This document shows positions 1-4,353 of a stretch of DNA of 5,487 nucleotides, piece by piece. The notes under the pieces were generated by a model, which worked only from the letters and a program-made list of their open reading frames with translations, searched no databases and was not told the origin of the DNA. The position numbers and the translations under genes are program-made. This DNA comes from Thermoprotei archaeon (GTDB lineage Archaea; Thermoproteota; Thermoprotei; QMSL01; B3-G16). How positions within the stretch are numbered: position 1 is the first letter of the stretch; every line of letters begins with the position of its first letter. The stretch covers positions 1-5,487 of the forward strand of contig JAGGUS010000049.1 of assembly GCA_021158375.1 (NCBI GenBank). Direction: 5' to 3'.

Positions 1-421
1 ATGCCCTCATATGAACTGTACCCAGGACTATCTTATTGGATGCCAGAGCTTCCTCTACAGCCTTAACGAATTTAGGTGAGAATAACTCCATCTTACCCAC
101 CTCATCAATAACAATCACATCACACTTCTCTATTGCATGCATTATTGCATTTACTCCTACTTTCTCGAGATCAGAAATATTAACTCTGTATTTTCCAACT
201 CTAGGACCAGTTCTATATTTTACATGAGCGAGTATACCTTTTTTATTGTTAAATATGTCTATTATCTCGAAGCCAACACGAGATCTACCTTCTCTAATCT
301 CGTTTGTTATCATACCACCTACAGAAATACCATTTTGCCTTAGGAGGGAGACCGTGCGCATTATGACGGTAGTCTTACCTATGCCAGGAGGGCCCGTTAG
401 GAATATATGTCTTGTAGGCAT
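1..421 (-). CDS. THEP1-family P-loop nucleoside triphosphatase, 5' part only (3' end beyond window)
   Basis: The gene runs off the left edge. The 140 codons present encode the N-terminal three quarters of a THEP1/HCR-NTPase family protein (usual length about 170-190 residues). A Walker A loop, GPPGIGKTT, lies at residues 10-18. A Walker B strand, DVIVIDEVGKMEL, lies at 101-113; the DEVGKMEL form is typical of this family. Family members hydrolyse NTPs slowly in vitro, and their cellular role is unsettled. The ATG at 421 is chosen because an in-frame TAA lies 12 bp upstream (434-436), the Walker A loop starts at the usual distance from the N-terminus, and a TATA box sits about 28 bp upstream, as expected for a leaderless crenarchaeal mRNA. 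It is divergent from trm1. About 35-45 C-terminal residues are presumably missing because of the window edge; no frameshift is visible. Confidence 0.9.
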   Translation of the reverse strand, partial: MPTRHIFLTGPPGIGKTTVIMRTVSLLRQNGISVGGMITNEIREGRSRVGFEIIDIFNNKKGILAHVKYRTGPRVGKYRVNISDLEKVGVNAIMHAIEKCDVIVIDEVGKMELFSPKFVKAVEEALASNKIVLGTVHMRA

Positions 422-446
422 CGAATTAAATGATTAACTAGTAGGG

Positions 447-452
447 ATTAAA
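447..452 (-). promoter_or_regulatory. TATA box of the THEP1 NTPase gene (leaderless promoter)
   Basis: On the minus strand the sequence reads AGCAAGCTTTAATCC. The TTTAAT core is centred about 28 bp before the ATG at 421, and purine/A-rich sequence upstream could act as the BRE. This spacing places the transcription start at or next to the start codon, and no Shine-Dalgarno is present. Inferred from spacing and composition only. Confidence 0.5.
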
Positions 453-462
453 GCTTGCTTTC

Positions 463-470
463 AATTAAAG
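463..470 (+). promoter_or_regulatory. Candidate TATA box for trm1
   Basis: AATTAAAG is centred about 27 bp before the ATG at 494, which fits a leaderless transcript starting there. A similar AATTAAA at 424-430 stands about 27 bp before a possible TTG start at 455, so this assignment is not unique. Neither has a clear A-rich BRE. Confidence 0.35.
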
Positions 471-493
471 TTAATAGCATTAAGATGAAAGAT

Positions 494-1750
494 ATGATGA
501 GAGAGAAGAGACTTATAGAACTTGAAGAGATACTAGGTATAAAATTAAAAATCGTGAAAGAAGGTATGGCAGATATAATCGTCCCGAGATTGGAGGAGTA
601 CGCTGATAAATACGGTCATATAGATCCTGCTAGAGCACCGGTGTTCTATAATCCGATAATGGAAGCAAATAGAGATCTTGCAATAGTATGTGCCATAGCA
701 TATAAGAAGGCCCATTCTAGGGGTGAATTGACCATATGCGAACCGTTATGCGCTACTGGTGTAAGAGGAGTTAGATATGCACTGGAAGTAAAAAATGCTC
801 ATAAAATAATAATGAGTGATATAAGCGATCTAGCAGTAAAAATAGCCAGGCTTAATGCGTTTATTAATGGACTTACTGGAAGGATCGAGGTGTATAAGAA
901 TGAAGCTAATAGGTTGCTTCTCAAGTATGCTCAGAAGGATCTTCGATTCGATGTTATTGATATAGATCCCTTCGGAAGTCCTATATATTTCATACAAAAT
1001 GCTATTCGTGCACTTAAGCATAAAGGGCTTCTGGCAGTTACTGCTACGGACTTAGCCCCATTAGTAGGAGTTTATCCAATGACGTGTAAGAGAAGATATT
1101 TTGCGTATAGTATAAGAAGTCCATTCTCGAGAGAAATAGGCTTAAGGATATTAATAGCCAGTATAATACGTGAAGGAGCGCTTCTCGAAGTAGCCCTCAT
1201 CCCAGTTCTGGCCTACTATATGGATCACTATTTTAGATGTTATTTCATAATGTCGAGAAGTATATCGCAAGTTGATAGGCTCTTAGATGAGATAGGCTAT
1301 GTGTTTTATTGTCCGAATTGTGGTATGAGATGGTTGAAGAAAGGAATTATTCCCGCTGGAGAAGCTAAATGCCCTATTTGTAATGGAAGCCCTCTAATTG
1401 CAGGGCCTTTATGGTTAGGAAGAATAGCAGAAAACGAATTCATAAAGGCAGTAATCGAAGAGGTTGACTTTAGAAAAAAAGAAATTGGTAGTTATAGAAG
1501 GATTAGAAAATTATTAGATAGACTTCACGATGAAGTAGAGATGCCTCCTTATTACTATAGAGTAGATGAAGCTTTTATTTTGAGAGCAACTAAGAATGAA
1601 GTTAGCCCCAAGCATATAATCGAAATTTTAGTGAATAATGGTTATAGAGCAAGCTTAACGCACTTCAATCCGAAGGGATTTAAGACTGATGCTAAACCTG
1701 AAGATATAACTAATCTTCTTTACGAGCATTCTTTAAAAGCCAAGCAGTAA
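494..1750 (+). CDS. trm1: tRNA (guanine(26)-N2)-dimethyltransferase Trm1
   Basis: This SAM-dependent enzyme makes N2,N2-dimethylguanosine at tRNA position 26. Numbering is from the ATG at 494 (418 residues). The family signature PVFYNPIMEANRDL lies near 49-62. The SAM-binding loop ICEPLCATGVRG is at 81-92, and the acidic ribose-binding strand MSDIS is at 107-111. The catalytic motif DIDPFGSP, diagnostic for Trm1, is at 156-163, followed by TATDLAPL at 183-190. A four-cysteine knuckle (C273, C276, C293, C296) probably binds zinc and precedes GPLWLGRI. The C-terminal domain has PPYYYRVDE at 351-359 and THFNPKGFKTDA at 389-400. The reading frame extends back to a TTG at 455 and an ATG at 485. 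I prefer 494 because of the TATA spacing, but the start is uncertain; no Shine-Dalgarno precedes any of the three. The 3' end overlaps the convergent TFE-beta gene by 41 bp. Arginine is almost always AGA/AGG. Confidence 0.95.
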   Translation: MMREKRLIELEEILGIKLKIVKEGMADIIVPRLEEYADKYGHIDPARAPVFYNPIMEANRDLAIVCAIAYKKAHSRGELTICEPLCATGVRGVRYALEVKNAHKIIMSDISDLAVKIARLNAFINGLTGRIEVYKNEANRLLLKYAQKDLRFDVIDIDPFGSPIYFIQNAIRALKHKGLLAVTATDLAPLVGVYPMTCKRRYFAYSIRSPFSREIGLRILIASIIREGALLEVALIPVLAYYMDHYFRCYFIMSRSISQVDRLLDEIGYVFYCPNCGMRWLKKGIIPAGEAKCPICNGSPLIAGPLWLGRIAENEFIKAVIEEVDFRKKEIGSYRRIRKLLDRLHDEVEMPPYYYRVDEAFILRATKNEVSPKHIIEILVNNGYRASLTHFNPKGFKTDAKPEDITNLLYEHSLKAKQ

Positions 1751-2063
1751 GTTTAGGACACTTAGTAGGATCGTAGCTTTGGCCTAATCCGCAACGATCT
1801 ATATTAGGGCAGAAGAGGCAGGGTATATCGGATATTTCAGTCGGCTTTTCAGTCTTTAGAGGGTATACTACGAGGAGGCGACGGCCATTTAACATTACAT
1901 AATTTCGCCTTATCTTACCGCTACGAGCGAGCCTAGCTAAGGCCCTTGATACTAGACGAGAATCGACATTTAGCACCCTAGCTATCTGCGACTGCGGTAT
2001 CGGATCATGTATTTTTTGCAGTAAGGATAGAATACGCTCCTCTAGTAGTACTGATCTGCTCAA
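1710..2063 (-). CDS. Transcription factor TFE subunit beta (RPC34/RPC39-like winged helix with Fe-S cysteine motif)
   Basis: A small basic protein with two parts. Residues about 8-70 form a winged helix, including PIPQSQIARVLNVDSRLVSR and a basic wing (SGKIRRNYVMLNGRR). The C-terminal part carries four cysteines (82, 85, 91, 102) spaced CX2CX5CX10C, followed by a TAWLL tail. As I recall it, the C-terminus of eukaryotic Pol III subunit RPC39/RPC6 has the same spacing and a similar ending. Archaeal TFE-beta has this architecture and binds a 4Fe-4S cluster. In TACK archaea TFE-beta pairs with TFE-alpha to stabilise the open promoter complex. The frame opens at an ATG at 2099 (129 residues). I prefer the TTG at 2063 (117 residues) because AGGGG sits 7 nt before it and the extra 12 residues look non-conserved. 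It lies 3' of TFB, its partner in the preinitiation complex. A plain MarR-like regulator is the alternative, but the cysteine pattern argues against that. Confidence 0.82.
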   Translation of the reverse strand: MSRSVLLEERILSLLQKIHDPIPQSQIARVLNVDSRLVSRALARLARSGKIRRNYVMLNGRRLLVVYPLKTEKPTEISDIPCLFCPNIDRCGLGQSYDPTKCPKLTAWLLKNARKED

Positions 2064-2070
2064 TCCCAAG

Positions 2071-2110
2071 CCCCTATAACATAAATATAGGGAATACATT
2101 ACTTTAAAGA
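2071..2110 (-). promoter_or_regulatory. Candidate TFE-beta promoter and ribosome binding site
   Basis: On the minus strand GAAATCTTTAAAG (core TTTAAA at 2103-2108) resembles a BRE plus TATA box and would start RNA near 2079. AGGGG at 2071-2075 then stands 7 nt before the TTG at 2063. If this is right, the ATG at 2099 would lie outside the message. Transcription could also continue from TFB. Confidence 0.4.
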
Positions 2111-2115
2111 TTTCT

Positions 2116-2130
2116 TAAATAAAAAATAGA
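2116..2130 (-). terminator. T-rich terminator after TFB
   Basis: On the minus strand TCTATTTTTTATTTA contains six consecutive T residues about 30 bp after the TFB stop. Archaeal RNA polymerase terminates at such T-runs without needing a hairpin. It lies just upstream of the TFE-beta TATA candidates, so it may separate the two genes only partly. Confidence 0.5.
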
Positions 2131-2156
2131 GAGTATATAGTTGCAATCTGAAGTGC

Positions 2157-3143
2157 CTATAGGAATATTGTAAACTGGAGTTGCTCCACGAGTTCTTTAT
2201 ACCTATTCCTAACGGTTACTTCGGTTATGCCAGCAGCTTGCGCAATCTCTCTTTGGGTTTTCCTAAAGTTTAGAAGAACGCATGCTAAATAGACTGCTGC
2301 AGCAGCTAGTCCCATTGGCCCTTTCCCGCTAGTTATGCCTAAGTTCATAGCGGAATTTATTATCTCAACTGCCTTAGTCTGTACTTCGCCGGGTAAGTTT
2401 AGCTGGTTAACTAAGCGAGGTATATAGTCTATCGGATTTGCTGGTGGCACCTTAGATACGCTGTTGAGAACTGTTTTTGCAAGAGATCTATAACTTCTGC
2501 CAACGTCCTTCTTAGATACTCTTGAAGCTGAGGAGATCTCATCAAGGGTGCGGGGTATTTTGTTTATTCTACAGGCAGCGTAAACGCAGGCTGCAGCTAG
2601 ACTTTCAATTGATCTGCCTTTTGCTATATGGTTCTGCATGGCAATACGACATATAAGTGAAGCTGTCTCACTTATGTCTCTTGGAAGCTCCAACATTGAG
2701 GCTATTCTATCGATCTCAGCTAGGGCTACAGCTAGGCTCCTTTCAAAGGAATCTGATACACGAACTCTGCGCTGCCACAAACGCAAGCGTTGAGCCCGAA
2801 GACGTCTCTGAAGGCTTAGTTTCTTTCCAGTAGCATCTTTATTCTTCCAATCGATATCTGTTGAGAGGCCTTTATCATGTATAGTTAAAGTGGTAGGAGC
2901 ACCAACGCGTGTTCTTCTTTCACGTTGCTCTTCATCAAAAGCTCTCCATTCAGGACCTAAATCTACTAAATGCTCCGCTATGACGGTACCACAGTTCAGG
3001 CACTTAATTTCAGCGTGCTCTGCATCATATATCAATAAATTACTTCCACATACAGGACAGGTACCCCCATATGCTCCAGATATGAAGCCTTCATATGTCT
3101 CCTCAGTAGGGTCGTCTCTCCCCCTATTTAACCTATTTTTCAT
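2157..3143 (-). CDS. tfb: Transcription initiation factor TFB (archaeal TFIIB)
   Basis: TFB bridges TBP-DNA and RNA polymerase and sets promoter direction by contacting the BRE. From the ATG at 3143 (328 residues), the N-terminal zinc ribbon has cysteines 29, 32, 48 and 51 (CPVCG and CLNCG). The B-reader follows (GPEWRAFDEEQ, about 63-73), then a conserved linker (GLSTDIDWKNKDATGK, about 92-107). Two cyclin-fold repeats occupy about 130-225 and 232-325; GRSIESLAAACVYAACR lies in the first and GLAAAAVYLAC in the second. The BRE-recognition helix TEVTVRNRYKEL is near 307-318. All zinc ligands and core motifs are intact, so it should be a functional general factor. A GTG at 3152 is in frame three codons earlier, but AGGTG at 3152-3156 is better read as the Shine-Dalgarno for the ATG. 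It follows gar1 by 11 bp and is probably co-transcribed with it. The basic stretch after the linker uses many CGN arginine codons, unlike trm1. Confidence 0.97.
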   Translation of the reverse strand: MKNRLNRGRDDPTEETYEGFISGAYGGTCPVCGSNLLIYDAEHAEIKCLNCGTVIAEHLVDLGPEWRAFDEEQRERRTRVGAPTTLTIHDKGLSTDIDWKNKDATGKKLSLQRRLRAQRLRLWQRRVRVSDSFERSLAVALAEIDRIASMLELPRDISETASLICRIAMQNHIAKGRSIESLAAACVYAACRINKIPRTLDEISSASRVSKKDVGRSYRSLAKTVLNSVSKVPPANPIDYIPRLVNQLNLPGEVQTKAVEIINSAMNLGITSGKGPMGLAAAAVYLACVLLNFRKTQREIAQAAGITEVTVRNRYKELVEQLQFTIFL

Positions 3144-3151
3144 AATAATCA

Positions 3152-3156
3152 CACCT
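3152..3156 (-). promoter_or_regulatory. Shine-Dalgarno of TFB, overlapping the gar1 stop codon
   Basis: AGGTG begins within the gar1 TAG stop and ends 8 nt before the ATG at 3143. It absorbs the alternative GTG start at 3152, so it decides the TFB start and suggests translational coupling to gar1. Confidence 0.6.
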
Positions 3157-3436
3157 ATTTCTTCCTCTTACGGGATCTAATACGAGGTCTTCTTCTGGTT
3201 CGAGAAGGTGGGGGTCGGTAATACAGACGAGAACCTACACACTTCTTAGGATCAACGCCTTCCTTTACCTTTATAGCTACGTATGGAGCGTTTACAGGTC
3301 CAAAAACGTCAGCCACGACGCCTATCTCACTAAGTTTAGAATCATAAACCTTAGATAGGAGAGGTACTAGACGCCTTGATCTAGCAATAAGACGCCCAGA
3401 TCTAGAGACGTGAAGCGCTGTACCAAGTAAATTCAC
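3155..3436 (-). CDS. gar1: H/ACA ribonucleoprotein subunit Gar1
   Basis: Gar1 binds the Cbf5 pseudouridine synthase in H/ACA guide RNPs and helps substrate loading and release during rRNA pseudouridylation. At 93 residues this is a normal archaeal length. The six-stranded barrel shows its most conserved part at residues 38-57 (IGVVADVFGPVNAPYVAIKV), then a turn with GVDPKKCVGSRLYY at 60-73. A very basic tail (RTRRRPRIRSRKRKK) follows and probably contacts RNA. The start is a GTG: no in-frame ATG lies between it and the upstream TGA, and GGGG at 3444-3447 precedes it by 7 nt. A strong TATA box is correctly placed upstream. TFB follows with essentially no gap, so gar1 is the first gene of a gar1-tfb unit. 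Confidence 0.95.
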   Translation of the reverse strand: MNLLGTALHVSRSGRLIARSRRLVPLLSKVYDSKLSEIGVVADVFGPVNAPYVAIKVKEGVDPKKCVGSRLYYRPPPSRTRRRPRIRSRKRKK

Positions 3437-3443
3437 ATTGCAT

Positions 3444-3490
3444 CCCCGAGGGCTAAGAATAAAGCAGTTAAATCACTTATATCTCTTTCG
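3444..3490 (-). promoter_or_regulatory. Promoter and ribosome binding site of gar1-tfb
   Basis: On the minus strand CGAAAGAGATATAAG (3476-3490) is a convincing A-rich BRE plus TATA box. It predicts a start near A3454/G3453, giving a leader of about 18 nt that contains the GGGG Shine-Dalgarno (3444-3447) 7 nt before the GTG at 3436. All three elements agree in spacing. Confidence 0.65.
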
Positions 3491-3550
3491 AATCATAAGA
3501 TTATGAAGAAAATACATAATGTAAAATACAAGAGCGAGAGTAATAGCCAT
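3473..3550 (-). CDS. Possible small membrane peptide ORF (25 codons) between SRP19 and gar1
   Basis: An ATG 15 bp after the SRP19 stop opens a 25-codon frame ending in TGA. It begins MAITLALVFYIMYF and ends RKRYK, so it has one hydrophobic stretch of about 15-17 residues followed by a basic C-terminus, like a single membrane-spanning peptide. I do not recognise a family. Against it: there is no Shine-Dalgarno, T-rich noncoding DNA readily yields hydrophobic codons, and its last codons coincide with the gar1 BRE/TATA box. It could be translated by reinitiation after SRP19, or it could be nothing. Confidence 0.22.
   Translation of the reverse strand: MAITLALVFYIMYFLHNLMIRKRYK
3505..3530 (-). 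terminator. Possible T-rich terminator after S8e-SRP19
   Basis: The minus strand holds two TATTTT runs 36-61 bp after the SRP19 stop and just upstream of the gar1 promoter. That is a sensible place for archaeal intrinsic termination. The runs are only four T residues long, so the call is weak, and it competes with the small ORF in the same stretch. Confidence 0.3.
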
Positions 3551-3565
3551 CTGAGCTAATAACTT

Positions 3566-3871
3566 TTACTTACGTTTAATCTTTGCAGCACGGATATCCT
3601 TTAGAGTTCTGCCTATTGTCCTTAGTAATTCCGCTTTACTCATGCGCTTCTCAACTAGGACTCTTCCCTTATAAAACCACCAAAATTTGGGGTATAATTT
3701 ATCCTTCTCAACTACATACTTTATGTTTAGTCTTTCTAAGGCCTTAATTATCTCATCTAAGGAGGGATTAGGAATAGAGAACTCCTTAGCCACTTTCCTA
3801 CCTTCACTTCTTGAACGTTCAGAATCAAAATACACAGGCCAGACTACAATATATCCTTTATGCCTACTCAA
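3566..3871 (-). CDS. srp19: Signal recognition particle subunit SRP19
   Basis: SRP19 binds the tips of helices 6 and 8 of 7S RNA and arranges it so that SRP54 can join; the particle delivers membrane and secreted proteins to the Sec channel. At 101 residues it has the usual archaeal length. The signature VVWPVYFDSERSRSEGRKV covers residues 9-27, with SIPNPSLDEIIKALERLNI at 32-50. GRVLVEKR lies at 69-76, and a basic tail ends KIKRK. The start is a TTG, decided by GGAGGAGG ending 5 nt before it. The nearby ATG at 3875 is only 1 nt from that site, is out of frame, and meets a stop after two further codons. It follows S8e by 34 bp and is probably in the same transcript. Confidence 0.96.
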   Translation of the reverse strand: MSRHKGYIVVWPVYFDSERSRSEGRKVAKEFSIPNPSLDEIIKALERLNIKYVVEKDKLYPKFWWFYKGRVLVEKRMSKAELLRTIGRTLKDIRAAKIKRK

Positions 3872-3876
3872 ACATG

Positions 3877-3884
3877 CCTCCTCC
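3877..3884 (-). promoter_or_regulatory. Strong Shine-Dalgarno of SRP19
   Basis: GGAGGAGG on the minus strand stands 5 nt before the TTG at 3871. It is the best anti-16S match in the window and fixes a non-ATG start in preference to a closer, out-of-frame ATG. Confidence 0.75.
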
Positions 3885-3905
3885 TAGCCCTTAACTGAGA
3901 TAATA

Positions 3906-4307
3906 CTAAGCGGTGGCCTTCTCCTCAAGTAGGACTGCATTCACTACACCATCCTGTCCTGGTCTTGAGGTAACTCTTGCTCGTCCTAGTTCCGTTTGAA
4001 TTATAGCACCTTTTGTTATTATTCCTCGTCTAGAATAATCTTGACTTGCTGGATTCTCTACTACTCTAAGGATTCTAACACGCTTTGTTACGCCTTGGGA
4101 GGGTATTGTCACATTCGCATATAACGCCTTAACTAAACGAACTTTATAATTCCCTCCACGTACTCTTATTCGCCTTCGCTCTTCATTTGGGGCGACTATG
4201 GTCTCGGTTGGCAAACGACCCATAAGGGCTTTTCTCTTAACTTTTCTATGCGGCCGTCTTATGCCTCCTGATGGCTTTCTTAAATCCCTACCATGGTAAA
4301 TGGGCAT
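3906..4307 (-). CDS. rps8e: 30S ribosomal protein S8e
   Basis: A small-subunit ribosomal protein shared by archaea and eukaryotes. At 133 residues it has the normal archaeal length, without the eukaryotic insertion. The N-terminus has HGRDLRKPSGG (5-15) and a basic stretch. IRVRGGNYKVRL lies at 47-58, VRILRVVENPASQDYSRR at 77-94, and the highly conserved IITKGAIIQTELGRARVTSR at 96-115. It ends with PGQDGVVNAVLLE. The ATG at 4307 has GGGG 5 nt upstream and a TATA box behind it. It is the first gene of a likely S8e-SRP19 unit, in keeping with high expression of a ribosomal protein. Confidence 0.98.
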   Translation of the reverse strand: MPIYHGRDLRKPSGGIRRPHRKVKRKALMGRLPTETIVAPNEERRRIRVRGGNYKVRLVKALYANVTIPSQGVTKRVRILRVVENPASQDYSRRGIITKGAIIQTELGRARVTSRPGQDGVVNAVLLEEKATA

Positions 4308-4312
4308 AGATA

Positions 4313-4350
4313 CCCCATCACTGATACGCGGAATAGTCTATAAATTTTAC
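4313..4350 (-). promoter_or_regulatory. Promoter and ribosome binding site of S8e-SRP19
   Basis: The minus strand reads GTAAAATTTATAG (4338-4350), an A-rich BRE plus TATA box. This predicts a start near 4315-4318 and a leader of about 10 nt. GGGG at 4313-4316 stands 5 nt before the ATG. The box starts only 4 bp after the DUF373 stop, so S8e need not depend on read-through from that gene. Confidence 0.6.
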
Positions 4351-4353
4351 GGA

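Larger units (their letters stand above)
433..475. repeat. Nested inverted repeats in the NTPase/trm1 divergent promoter region
   Basis: The outer arms ATTAACT (433-439) and AGTTAAT (469-475) are perfect 7-bp inverted copies centred on 454. Inside them, AAAGC (450-454) and GCTTT (457-461) form a second dyad centred on 455.5. A direct repeat AATTAAA occurs at 424-430 and 463-469. The dyad overlaps the NTPase TATA box and the candidate trm1 TATA box, so it could be an operator for a dimeric regulator. The region is AT-rich, so part or all of this may be chance. Confidence 0.3.

Noticed and set aside
36..437. Three plus-strand frames of 63-68 codons across 36-437
   Set aside because: They are antisense shadows of the THEP1 NTPase gene, whose minus-strand product has clear Walker A and B motifs.
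830..1021. A 63-codon minus-strand frame
   Set aside because: It is a shadow inside trm1, covering the region that encodes the catalytic DPFGSP motif on the plus strand.
3150..3152. GTG as the TFB start
   Set aside because: It is in frame but partly coincides with the AGGTG Shine-Dalgarno that is well spaced for the ATG at 3143.
2890..3180. A 96-codon plus-strand frame
   Set aside because: It lies antisense to the TFB zinc ribbon and the gar1 end; its product is cysteine- and serine-rich low-complexity sequence with no recognisable motif.
3503..3554. Possible C/D-box guide RNA on the plus strand (ATGAAGA at 3503-3509 and CTGA at 3551-3554, 52 nt apart)
   Set aside because: The C box has a mismatch, no D'/C' pair is recognisable between them, and the flanks do not form a convincing terminal stem. 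In this AT-rich spacer the match is likely chance.
3687..3887. A 66-codon plus-strand frame
   Set aside because: It is antisense to SRP19 with no family resemblance and no promoter.
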